From: Syngnathus acus
Lineage: Eukaryota; Chordata; Actinopteri; Syngnathiformes; Syngnathidae
Length of the DNA stretch: 64,000 nt
Assembly: GCF_901709675.1 (NCBI RefSeq)
Contig: NC_051090.1
Coordinates: forward strand, 3,345,342-3,409,341
Direction: 5' to 3'
The notes under the pieces: generated by a model
What the model saw: the letters and a program-made list of their open reading frames with translations, nothing else
Told to the model about the DNA's origin: nothing
The model's database searches: none
Position numbers and translations under genes: made by a program
Shown here: positions 50,385 through 61,250 of the stretch, one piece after another
How the letters are laid out: each line of letters begins with the position of its first letter
Position numbering within the stretch: position 1 is the stretch's first letter

Positions 50385-53121
50385 ATGAACATCATCCTAA
50401 TCTCCTCATTGCTGGGTGAGTACATCAATAGATGCAAATTCAACTTTTATTTTCAAGTCTCTTAGTGCAGTGGTCCCCAACCTTTTTCGCACCACGGACC
50501 GGTTACGTGTCAGAAATATTTCCGCGGACCGGCCTTTATATAAATAAAATACATTTATAGGAATAAATAATACATTTATGATAAATATATAAATACGATG
50601 AACGGGACGGAGGTATAGTGGGAGCTCTCCTGGATGGAGATGTCCAACCTGCTTTATCCGGGCAAATGAAGTGGGGGTGGTGGTGGTACATATACAGAGA
50701 GAATACACAATTATGCGTTTGTAGTTTGTTGTGTAGTTTTTACTTCAGCCTTCAAGCAAGGTATTGCCAATACACGTCTGTGTGTGTTCATGTTTATGAG
50801 TGAGTCGGCGAGAGACGAAAATCCAACAAGTCCATCCACATTCCAGGCGCTCCCATGAGGACGACTAGTCAGCGTGAAAGATTCATTGAGTGTGAGGCTG
50901 TTGTGTTACAGCACATGTGTAAAAAGGCTCACAAGATCAGGACAACTGTGTGTGTCTATGTGACTGGTCCGGACTTGTCAAGCACTGCAAAGCTTAAAGC
51001 AATTTGCAGGGCTGTCACAACACTTGGGGATTCATTCTTTTGTATCAACGTTATTTTAACGTCTTTTTTTATTTTTTTTTATTGTTGGATCCTCTGTGTG
51101 AGGTTTTGTTTTTGTTATTTCAGGTGTAGCGGCACTCGTACTCCTCGTTGCAGCTTCTAAAGGTAAGGTCACTGGCACAATTGACTTCAATTAAAATTGC
51201 ATGATGGTTTATTACTGGGAAGGTGAGGTGGAGCTAAGGAGGGAGAGACATTTAAGCACATCCAGTTACATCTCTACTCTGCATTGTGCATCGCTCAGTC
51301 CCGAGGACATCATTCAGCAGCATCAATCAAACTTCCAACCCAGATGACTCGCGAGTCAGCGTGACCGTGTGGCCGCCGGGGACGAAGGTCTTCCTCGGGG
51401 AGTGTGTGCTGCTGCGATGTACGGTGGAGTCCAACTCCACTTTGGCGTGGACTTACCGCTGGTTCAGAAATGAGCCTCGCCCCACCCGGACGGGGAAGGA
51501 CCCCCGGCATCTGCTTTCCGGGGGTAGCTACTCCATCACCGCCGTGGCGAGGGAGGACGCCGGCAGGTACTGGTGCCAGGCCGAGTGTTCCGATACTAAC
51601 ACCACCAAGGAGCTCCTAAGCGGTCCGGTTTCACTGAGTGTGTCAGGTGAGGAAAAGTTTGTTTGGTAACACCGGTGGATTTTTTTTCTTGTGGGAGGGG
51701 CATGGGGTGGCCAAATATATCACAGGGTCTGCAAAACAAAACTTTTACAAACTCAAACAATTCTTTGGAAAATGCTAGTTAACATTCAATATGTTGCCCG
51801 TGTGGATGTGAGGAAATGTTGACAAAAATTCTAAAAGAATCGGTAAATGCCCCAAAGTCAATGATCCTGCCTGGCACCTGGGGGGGCATGTCTAATTTGA
51901 ATATAATATTGTATGTACTTTTTTGTGTGCTTCAGAGTTGCCCCCACCCTCACTGACTCTGACCCCCAGCTCCAGGCACATGTTCGCAGGCGAGACCTTT
52001 ACCTTGCACTGTCCCGAGACTCTGACCAACTCCACAGCTTGGCTCCTGAGGCAAACTTCAACCAGCCACTTCATAAGAACCGCAGACTCCAAGACCGGTG
52101 CATGCTTCTCACCAGGCAGTGTAGTCAACCCAGGCAGATCCAGCACCTGTTTGGTCTCGACTACGAAGGGCCAAAGTGGGCTGTACTGGTGCGAAGGCGC
52201 CGAAGGCCGCAGCAATGCCGTTCACATCACCGTCACCTGTGAGTCTTCAGAAAGATGTCAACGCAGCGTCATGTCATTTTTTTTTCCTGACTTTTATATT
52301 GTCCGACAGCCGGTCCGGTCATCATGAGGACCCCCGCCTTCTCCGTACCACAAGGGGGTAGCGTGGTCTTAGCATGTCGCTATCAGAAATCCAACCACAC
52401 AAAGACGACCTTCTTCAGGAACGGCATTGAAATGTTCACATCCAGTTCCCTCAGTCCAACCGCGGAAATGAAATTAACCATTCAGAATGTGAGCGAGGCA
52501 CACGAAGGCTTTTACAAATGTGCGTCAGAGGACGGAACGCTGGAGAGCCCACAGAGCTGGTTGTCAGTAACAAGTAAGACATCATCGCTGTTGGATCTTC
52601 TCTCGTTGTTCAGTGTTGACGTTTTCTATTTGTTTTAGGCGACTTCTTATCTACGGATGTGTCAGCCGCCTCCACCTCTAGTAACTCGTTTTGTTTTAAG
52701 CCTGAATTATAAACATGCAGACCTTGAAATTGATCTAATCGTCACATCACTCAGGAAAACAAACATGACTGATTCTTTGAACAGGCTCCTGGACGTGGCT
52801 CGCTGTTTCATGCTTTCTTATGATCCTCATCCCGCTTGCTATCTTGCTAATTCATCACTTCAGGTCAGTAGCATATTAAAAAATATTTTATTATACAGTG
52901 GGTTCTCGGTCATAATAATGTATGTCTGTAAAAAAAAAAAAACATGACCCATTTTATGATTCTTGTGAAGATACAAGATGCTTTACACGCGCAGCTGCTG
53001 GACGGTTTCTGGCGAGGAGACTCCCGCCTCCGTCCTTCCCGCCACCAAACAGGACGTGACGGAGGTACAGTGGGATCTTTCCTGGATGGAAATGTCCAAC
53101 CTGCTCTATCCGGGCAAATGA
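50385..53121 (+). CDS. Fc receptor-like type I membrane protein with three Ig domains
   Basis: Eight exons: 50385-50415, 51124-51162, 51344-51646, 51936-52238, 52310-52573, 52639-52680, 52785-52863 and 52971-53121. They give exactly 403 residues. The first two exons make a signal peptide (MNIILISSLLGVAALVLLVA). Three Ig domains follow, one per exon, each with its Cys pair and Y.C signature (YWCQAEC, YWCEG, YKCAS). Potential N-glycosylation sites (NST, NTT, NHT, NVS) are present. A short Ser/Thr stalk leads to a transmembrane helix (LAVSCFLMILIPLAILL) ending in HHFR, then a ~50-residue cytosolic tail ending QWDLSWMEMSNLLYPGK. The tail Tyr is not in a classical ITIM or ITAM. Domain layout resembles teleost Fc receptor-like proteins; ligand and signalling are unknown. 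The 3' end (from about 52728) is duplicated at 60118. Confidence 0.8.
50468..50550. mobile_element. hAT-like element fragment
   Basis: CAGTGGTCCCCAACC at 50468, followed by GCACCACGGACCGG and CGCGGACCGGCC, matches the end of hAT-like non-autonomous elements widespread in vertebrates. The opposite end is not evident. It lies in intron 1 of the Ig gene, directly before a decayed tail exon. Confidence 0.5.
50600..50674 (+). pseudogene. Decayed copy of the Ig receptor tail exon
   Basis: The sequence matches the last exon of the Ig gene (53050-53121) at most positions: it encodes TEV, then a TAG stop, then WELSWMEMSNLLYPGK and a stop. The in-frame TAG replaces the CAG (Gln) of the intact exon. 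It lies inside intron 1 of the Ig gene, so it is a remnant of another gene copy. Confidence 0.75.
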
Positions 53122-53795
53122 AGTGAAGGACTTGGCAGCCAGAAGGCAACAAACTCGTTTTTTCCTGTTTTTCTTCTAACTGTCAGATTGTTTTGGCATT
53201 GAGTATTTTTCCCAGTTCAAATAAAGTTTGAGCTTTTATCGGCAATTGCAGTGGGTTAATATACAGTATAGATTAGTATAGAGTTCAACATTTAAATCAG
53301 ATTTGCTGGATGAGAAATATTTCAAACATCCAGAATAGAGGCCCTCGAGGACTGGAGTTTGACACTTCAGATGTAGATAGTGTATAGTTGTTCATTTCAG
53401 GCTCATAGTAAAGGTTTGGTAGGGATATTGAAAAAGTCATTGAATGACAAAATGTTGGTCTTTGGGTATAAAATGTTTTTGACATACTTGATCATTTTGA
53501 GATCTGTACCTTTAAAGTGACTGGCTGAAACCAGTTGGACTGCTTTGTCTTTTTTGGCAAAACTCTGATTGCTTTCTTAAACCCGCCCACTAATGATCAC
53601 TCAGAAACGGTGCGTGACGGAAAGTCACTCTGCCGAAGTCACTCTTGTAACAGGTACAAGACTTTTCTTTCAAAGCGTTCTGGCGAAGAAGCGTAAAATC
53701 AGGAGAAAACTATCAGGAACCAGGGGGAGTTGATTTATTTGGCTTTGGGACCATTTGAGCCCCCCCACCCCACCCCAGAATGGCAAACTCAGAAG
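52728..53795. repeat. Tandem unit copy 1, 5' part (Ig gene 3' end plus GIMAP promoter and exon 1)
   Basis: This segment is nearly identical to 60118-61153. It carries the Ig transmembrane and tail exons, their 3'UTR (AATAAA at about 53220), a shared upstream block beginning near 53281, and the GIMAP first exon. Compared with this copy, the one at 60118 lacks about 25 bases around the tail-exon acceptor. Confidence 0.85.
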
Positions 53796-56700
53796 GTAAG
53801 TTGACTCTCTTCCATGCAATGAACATATATTTGTCAATTTGGTGTTCATTTTTTATTTTGGGTTTTTACTGTGAAGGTTGCATGTGCAAAATAAACAAAA
53901 GAAATAAAAAAGAAACTTTATTTGCCCAGGTCTTGTAACTTTTCTTTTGTTTGGTGGTGTTGGGCGTTAACATTCAACAGAACTCCAACCGTCAAACCAG
54001 AAAGACCTGACTAAAGAGAACGACTTGTTGATTACAGGGACAAGGAAGTCCTGGCCCAAAGAACATTTGTTGTCAACCTGTAAAACTGGAAAAACACTCT
54101 GAACTTTGTAGTGAATCAAATATATTTTTTTGTATTAGAGACCTCATTCTCTGTTTAGAAATGTTTGAGGGACACAATAAGGCGGTTGGAAAAATATTTC
54201 CAAATACGCCAGCGACAGTTTCATTTCGGGTAAATTTCCATTGTTTGCACAAACAGCAACTGAAAGTGTTGAATTCAGTGGATGTATAATTAGCATTGTT
54301 TCACTTGCAACTGAAACCACTAGGGAGAGGTTGGCAGGAAAAAAAGAAATAGCTGCTTAACCTGGAGTTCAGCTTTTTTTTAAAAAAATTTATATATAGT
54401 AACTCTGCTTCGTTGTGTACTTTTTGCTTTCCAGAGATAAACGAGATGCCTGAGCGAAGACTAGTCATAATCGGTGCTCGAGGGGAGGGCAAAAGCTCAG
54501 CAGCAAACACAATACTGAGAAAAGAACGCTTCGAATCTTCTCGAACTCAAACACTACAGGCCGAAGCCAGACACGAAATCGTGGAAGGCCGCAACCTGGT
54601 GTTTGTCGACACTCCGGGATGGAAGCGCTCGCCTTCCCTCAACGAGATTCCAGAGAGAGACAAGCAACAATTTAAGCTATATGCCTCCAAGTGCCAACCG
54701 GGACCGCACGCCTTCCTCCTTGTGGTCCCTACAGATGCCAGCTTCTCCCAGAAAGAGAAAAAGGCCGTGCTAGACTACATGAAGCTGCTGGGGAATCGGG
54801 TGTGGAGCTACACCATGGTCCTGTTCACCTTCGGAGACTACCTGGGCAAGAAGACCATCGAGCAGCACATTGAGAGCGAGGGTGCGGCACTCACCTGGCT
54901 GATAGGAAAATGTAACGACAGATACCACGTGCTCAACAACAAGGACAAGAGCAACTTATCTCAGGTCATTCAATTGTTGGAGAAGATCGACGACATGGTA
55001 CGTGAGAATAGCGACGGCTACTACATGCTGGACAACAGCGTCTTCCATGCTATTCAGAAGAGGGACGAAGTGGCGAAGAAGGCCCAACAGCGATTCAGGC
55101 AGGCTTTGGAGCAACAAGAGGAACTGAATAAGATTGTTTCAGGTAAGTATAGCAAGAGCTACTCCACCACCTTGTTATGGCCTTCTTCAAGTCAGCAACT
55201 TTTTGACGACAATATCTTGTTGTTGTTTTTTCCTCCCCCCTGAAAAATGTAGAAATGAAGCCCATCCAGAAACTTCAGATTATTCTCCTGGGCAGCCATG
55301 GTGTTGGCAAAACCTCCGTGATGAACACCATCCTGGGTATCAAAGAACAAGAAGACGAAACAACGGTGCTTTCTCAGCTTCACGAGGGCAGGGTGGGCAG
55401 GATGGAAATAGCAGTTGTGGACACGCCCGGTTGGCGGAAAGGCTCCCCCGCGCGTGACACACCGGAAATGATCAAGGATGAGGTTGTGCATAGCCTGCTC
55501 AAGTGCCGCCCTGGGCCCGATGTCTTCTTGCTGGTGATCGATGCAGATGCTTCGTTCAACCGCAGGCACCTGGAAGCAGCCACCACACACGTTGAGCTGT
55601 TTGGGTTGAACGTGTGGAAACACACCATGGTGGTGTTCACCCGAGGAGACTGGCTGGGCTCACGCAGCATCGAAGAATACATTGAGGGTGAAGGCAAATA
55701 TCTGCAGAATCTGCTGGAAATATGCGGGAACAGATATCACGTCCTGGACAACATGAACGAATACGACGGCGCTCAGGTTGACAAGCTGCTGGAGAAAATC
55801 ATTCAGACGCTGGCAGGGAATGGTGGGCAACATTTTGCACCCAAGAAGGAGATGTTGGATGCCCTGAGAGAGAAGGAAAAAAAAGTGCAACTTGCTGTCG
55901 ATCGGAGAACTCAACTCAAGGCCACCAGAGGAGTGAAAGGTACTTGTCCCAATATCTTGCATGTTTAGAATTTGCGTTTTTGGCGCCCCAAACCTTGTTG
56001 GCTCTGGGAGCCCGTTTGTAACCTGAAATGTTCATAAATCAAGACAGTGTGTCCCCTTGAACTGAATGGAAACGCAATGAATGTGTTCCACTCATACATT
56101 TCTGATCTTGGGATTTTTTTTTTTTGCCACACAGGTCCTACCAAAAAGTTGCACGAGATAAAAATCTTGATACTTGGTGAAAAGAAGTCCGGAAAGACAA
56201 CAGCAGCAAATTTGATCCTGCGAGATAAAGTCTTCCCTACGCAACCAAATCACGGGTGTATGGCCAAGCAGGCACCGGTCGCTGACAGGCAGGTCACAGT
56301 GGTCGACACCCCTGGCTGGGCAGCAGAGGAGTCCCAGTGCACCCGGGAACAGGACCGACAAATAGTCAGCGGTCTGACCCTGAGTCCTCAGGGGGTCGAC
56401 GCTGTTCTGATTGTGTGGTCCTTGGATGTGAAGTTCAGGGAGGCCAATCATGATGCCCTGGTGGATCACATTACGCTCTTTGGCGACAAAATCTGGAACC
56501 ACACTATGGTTCTGTTCACAAACGAGGACACTCTGGCAGACAAATCCTTGGAGGAGTATATCGAGAAAGAAGACCCAGCACTGCGACAGTTGGTCGACAA
56601 ATGTGGAAACAATTACCACTGTCTGAACATCTTAGAGACACGCGATGATACCCAGCACGTCCAGCTCTTTAAGAAGATAGAGGACATGTCAGCAAAGAAC

Positions 56701-57386
56701 CAGGGCCGCCTCTTCTGTCCCAACATGAACGACATCTACCGTAGTATTGACGAAAAGTTCCAGAAGAGGAAACTTCATTTTCGTAATATGTGGGTGCAGG
56801 CGTTCACAAGCCAAAGGCTGGAGCTGTTGAGAGAGCACAAGACAAAGCTGGAGAAGCTTCATGATAACATAAAGGAGATTGTTCCCTCTCCATTGGCACC
56901 GAGTAAGTACTATTAAATTCTCATCTTGATCATCTAATATTCTTTGCGTTTCACGTTTGCTCTTCTTAAAGGCAAGGCCAAGAAGAAATCTGTTCTGTCA
57001 GATATTGAACAGCAGATTGACGAGCTGAGTAGGAACATTATGAAGTTAAACAAGTCAACGAACAGCATGGACATCTTGATCCCTACCTGTACGTAAACAT
57101 GTCTCGTTGTGTGGATGTTACTGTTCTGTGGTTAGCATTTGAGCAATTACTGTACTGCGCAATAGCAAAGTTAGCATACCGACTGTTAGCATTTCATTTG
57201 TGTCAGTGATGCCTATTAAAATGTGAATTGTATTCATTTGCAGTGAGTCAATCGACACCAGAAATTGATAAAGTTCTGGACTGGATGTCTAAACATCAAC
57301 GCAACATCAATGATTGTGACTCGATGCTCAACATGTCAGAGTCATCAGGATACAGATCGCTGTCTGCTTTTCCACTGGATGACTGA
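53780..57386 (+). CDS. GIMAP (AIG1-type) GTPase with three G-domains
   Basis: Six exons: 53780-53795, 54435-55142, 55253-55939, 56135-56902, 56972-57088 and 57244-57386. They give 812 residues in frame. Each of exons 2-4 encodes one AIG1 GTP-binding domain. Their P-loops are GARGEGKSS, GSHGVGKTS and GEKKSGKTT, and each has a DTPGW G3 motif. The G4-equivalent motifs differ (FTFGDYL, FTRGDWL, FTNEDTL). All junctions between G-domain exons are phase 1, so domains can be added or lost without frameshift. Exons 5-6 encode a charged helix (SKAKKKSVLSDIEQQID) and a tail with SESSGYRS ending PLDD. Three G-domains recall mammalian GIMAP8, but orthology is not claimed. GIMAPs act in lymphocyte survival and on lysosomal or ER membranes; no C-terminal membrane anchor is evident here. 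Confidence 0.88.
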
Positions 57387-57550
57387 GCTGCATTATGTTG
57401 TCGGTGTGCCTATCAGGGAAAAGGCTTCCTGACACAATCCCAGAACGGGCTTCTTTGGTTAATTGAAAATTCTAAATTGTCTGTAAGTGTGAAAGCGTTT
57501 TTAAATGGTTGTGTAATTACATTTGCTCTGATTTCTGTCTTGTTTCCATT

Positions 57551-57654
57551 CCGGATGAATGGGGTCGCGGGGTCGCGGGCGTACTGGAGCCTATCCCGGC
57601 CGTCATCGGGCAGTAGGCAGGGGACATCCTCAACCGGCTGCCAGCCAATCGCAA
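57551..57654. repeat. Interspersed repeat relic in GIMAP 3' flank
   Basis: GGATGAATGGGG, GGAGCCTATCCCGGC and GCTGCCAGCCAATCGCA are words of a repeat tail very common in teleost genomes, probably a retroposon fragment. The same relic occurs at 62741-62844 in the duplicated copy, so it predates the duplication. Confidence 0.55.
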
Positions 57655-57956
57655 TTTTTTAATGTTTATATTTCGTTTATTTATTTTGTAGGCCAATTGA
57701 GGGATTTTGAGTTTTGTTTTTATGTTTATATTTCGTTTATTTATTTTGTACTGGACTACAGATAGAAATGTAATTTTCTGCTAAATCTGGTGTAAGGATC
57801 GCTTCATGGCTTGTCATACTAAAAAATGTATGTGCACAATGAAAAAATAAAATAAATAATTTCCTGTACTCGAGATAAAAAGTTGGCATATTGTTGCCGT
57901 CGTGTTTATTTCACGTTTCATCTGTGCTTGTTGATAGAAAATATCTTTCTTATATT

Positions 57957-58138
57957 TGGTCCTCGAGGGCCGCTATCCTGCATGTTTGAGACGTTTCCCT
58001 CCTCCAACATACCTGATTCGAACCATCAGGATTGTTATCAGTCCCCTTTGGATCTTGGTGATGAGTTCAACATTTAAATCAGATTTGCTGGATGAGAAAT
58101 ATTTCAAACATGCAGAATAGCAGCCCTCGAGGACTGGA
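57957..58138. mobile_element. Foldback MITE with CCTCGAGGGCCGCTATCCTGCATG-type ends
   Basis: Left end at 57957 (ggtcctcgagggccgctat) and right end at 58138 (ctattctgcatg and cctcgagg inverted) form long imperfect inverted repeats around a short centre. This foldback repeat is common in fish. A second full copy is at 63147-63328. The right half alone occurs at 53310-53355 and 60680-60725. Confidence 0.65.
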
Positions 58139-58585
58139 CTTTGACACCTCAGATGTAGATAGTGTATGGTTTGGTCATTTCAGGCTCATAGTAAAGGCTT
58201 GGTAGGGATATTGAAAAAGCCATTGAATGACACAATTTTGGTCATCACATTTTTTGGGCACGAATGACATACTTGATCATTTTGAGATCTGTACCTTTAA
58301 AGTGAAACGTATTGGCTGAAAGCAGTTTGACTGCTTTGTCCTTCTTGGCAAAACGCTGATTGTTTCTTAAACCCGCCCACTAATCATCACTCAGGAACAG
58401 TGCGTGACGGAAAGTCAGTCTGCTGAAGTCAATCTTGTCACAGGTACAAGACTTTTCTTTCAAAGCGTTCTGGCGAAGTAGCGTAAAATCAGGAGAAAAG
58501 TATCAGGAACCAAGGGGAGCTGATTTATTTGGCTTTGGGACCATTTGAAACCCCCCACCCCACCCCAGAATGGCAAACCCAGAAG
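58064..58585 (+). promoter_or_regulatory. Extra GIMAP upstream block with orphan exon 1 (58570-58585)
   Basis: The sequence 58064-58585 matches the region before the GIMAP starts at 53780 and 61138. It ends in ATGGCAAACCCAGAAG followed by a GTAAGT donor at 58586. No G-domain exon follows before the next unit, so the exon is an orphan or an alternative promoter. It could splice in frame to 61327. Confidence 0.65.
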
Positions 58586-58955
58586 GTAAGTTGACTCTCT
58601 TCCATGCAATGAACATAAATTTGTCAATAAGGTGTTCATTTTTTATTTTGGGTTTTTACTGTGAAGGTTGCATGTGCAAAATAAAAAAAAGAAATAAAAA
58701 AGAAACTTTATTTGCCCAGGTCTCGTAACTTTACTTTTGTTTGGTGGTGTTGGGCGTTAACATTCAAAAGAACTCCAACCGTCAAACCAGAAAGACCTGA
58801 CTAAAGAGAAAGACTTGTTGATTACAGAGACAAGGAAGTCCTGGCCCAAAGAACATTTGTTGTCAACCTGTAAACCTGGAAAAACACTCTGAACTTTGTA
58901 GTGAATCAAATATATTTTTTTGTATTAGAGACCTCATCCTCTGTTTAAAACTGTT

Positions 58956-60117
58956 TGCCTGTTATCCAATTTACTCACTGCGTGCTCGTTTGATTTCTTC
59001 AGATTTAGGAAAATGCTAAGACACTGAAGCAGAAATTAGACTTACACAGGTTGGTTGAGTTCAATCACAATTCTTGTTAAGAAAGCTCTGTTTTCAGGAA
59101 AGTACAATACAGCGCTGGGCCTTTCAAGAGCAGAAAGTCTCCATTCAGAAAAGGCAACGTTCAAGGTTCTTTGGTCAGCTTATATTCAGTTGCACATGCC
59201 GGTGTGGGCCGAGTTTGATGGGTGATGAGTCTTTTGGGGTGGGGCGAGTTCGCAGTAGAGTTTGATTCAATGGGAGTGGGTGCTGGTTCGGTGAGAGCTG
59301 GTTCCGTGGGGGTGGGTGCTGATTATGGGCGATTCGGTGTGTGTGGGGGCTGTTGTCTTCCATCCCGTCTTTCGGCCTTGGCGATCATCTTTGGCCGGGT
59401 TCTTGGTGACCTTCCTGTAAACATTCTGCTCCATTCTTACACCCACACTGTCGCTCCTCATCCATTTGTCATTCTTTCAATTTTGTCATTTTGTACGAAA
59501 TTATGTGAGCTTTTTGGCTGTGACATCATTAATCTATTACTGTTCCCTGACTATGCAAAGTTTGTTCTTTTGATACTCTATGTCTTTGCTTACATCATTA
59601 TATTTTTAGTTTAATCATGCTTCCAACCATGTCTTTTCTTTGTTAGACAAAATATTTCCCTCTGTGCAGAGCGTTCAGTAGTAATCGAAAAGCTGGCGTC
59701 TCGCATTAGTCAGAACATAAGCTACAATCAGGTACTGAATATTTTTAGACGACTTTGGCAGTGTCCGTGATTTAGAAAATCATCAGGCATGCATTAAACA
59801 GTTCCTTAAGGGTCATTAAGCTATTTAGGCAATATATCAAAAACATTTGTTATTTCACAGTGCTCAGAAATACATATATATCAGATCATAAAGTTATAAA
59901 AACCTTTGTCATTACCACCTATTAAAAATGTCTAGTTATGTCTTCTTTATTGATTTGGTGTGTAGGTACAATTATATGCTTAAAATGTTTCTTTTATTGA
60001 TTTAATATGTGAATATACTTTTCTGTTTATATACTTTATTCAATGAGGTTTGAGCATATCTATTTTTGTAGCTAGGCAGGACTTTTTGTATTTTGACCCC
60101 ATTCCTTCAAGACCATG
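58956..60117. other. Non-repeated stretch between tandem units
   Basis: About 1.2 kb shows no match to the flanking duplicated blocks. A GTGGGTGC/GGTTCGGTGA-rich patch lies at 59270-59320. No coding exon was recognised; open frames are short and lack family features. Confidence 0.45.
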
Positions 60118-61250
60118 AAATGGATCTAATCGTCACATCACTCAGGAAAAGAAACATGACTCATTCTTTGAACAGGCTCCTGGACGTGGCTCGCTGTTTC
60201 ATGCATTCTTATGATCCTCATCCCGCTTGCTATCTTGCTAATTCATCACTTCAGGTCAGTAGCATATTAAAAAATATTTTATTATACAGTGGGTCCTCGG
60301 TCATAATAATGTATGTCTATAAAAAAACAAAAAACATGACAAGATGCTTTACACGCGCAGCTGCTGGACGGTTTCTGGCGAGGAGACTCCCGCCTCCGTC
60401 CTTCCCGCCACCAAACAGGACGTGACGGAGGTACAGTGGGATCTTTCCTGGATGGAAATGTCCAACCTGCTCTATCCGGGCAAATGAAGTGAAGGACTTG
60501 GCAGCCAGAAGGCAACAAACTCATTTTTTCCTGTTATTCTTCTAACTGTCAGATTGTTTTGGCATTGAGTATTTTCCCATGTTCAAATAAAGTTTGAGCT
60601 TTTATCGGCAATTGCAGTGGGTTAATATACAGTATAGATTAGTATAGAGTTCCACATTTAAATCAGATTTGCTGGATGAGAAATATTTCAAACATGCAGA
60701 ATAGAGGCCCTCGAGGACTGGAGTTTGACACTTCAGATGTAGATAGTGTATAGTTGTTCATTTCAGGCTCATAGTAAAGGTTTGGTAGGGATATTGAAAA
60801 AGTCATTGAATGACAAAATGTTGGTCTTTGGGTATAAAATGTTTTTGACATGATCATTTTGAGATCTGTACCTTTAAAGTGACTGGCTGAAACCAGTTGG
60901 ACTGCTTTGTCTTTTTTTGGCAAAACTCTGATTGCTTTCTTAAACCCGCCCACTAATGATCACTCAGAAACGGTGCGTGACGGAAAGTCAGTCTGGTGAA
61001 GTGGCTCTTGTAACAGGTACAAGACTTCTCTTTCAAAGCGTTCTGGCGAAGAAGCGTAAAATCAGGATAAAACTATCAGGAACCAGGGGGAGTTGATTGA
61101 CTTGGCTTTGGGACCATTTGAAACCCCCCACCCCAGAATGGCAAACCCAGAAGGTGAGTTGACTTCCTCCCATGCAATGGACATGAACTTTGTAGTGAAT
61201 CAAATGTATTTTTTGTATTAGAGACTTCATTCTCTGTTTAGAAATGTTTG
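60118..61250. repeat. Tandem unit copy 2, 5' part
   Basis: Nearly identical to 52728-54170, with about 274 bases of GIMAP intron 1 missing (the part corresponding to 53827-54100). It is joined to sequence matching 56092 onward, so the two first G-domain exons of copy 1 are absent. Confidence 0.85.
60176..60487 (+). pseudogene. Orphan transmembrane and tail exons of the Ig receptor
   Basis: 60176-60254 is a copy of the Ig transmembrane exon with open frame (AVSCILMILIP) and intact splice sites. The tail exon copy ends at TGA 60485-60487 with the same QWDLSWMEMSNLLYPGK ending. The original tail acceptor is deleted, and only the GCGCAG internal acceptor remains. No Ig-domain exons lie upstream within 2.7 kb, so this is probably a dead 3' fragment created by the tandem duplication. 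Confidence 0.75.

Larger units (their letters stand above)
56092..58955. repeat. Tandem unit copy 1, 3' part
   Basis: Nearly identical at an offset of about 5190 bases to 61282-64000 and presumably beyond the window end. It includes the third G-domain exon, the two tail exons, the 3' flank and a second upstream block with an orphan exon 1. Confidence 0.9.

Noticed and set aside
57477-57765. Short open frames in the GIMAP 3' flank, repeated at 62667-62955
   Set aside because: They overlap an interspersed repeat relic and AT-rich DNA after the stop codon. Their conservation reflects the recent duplication.
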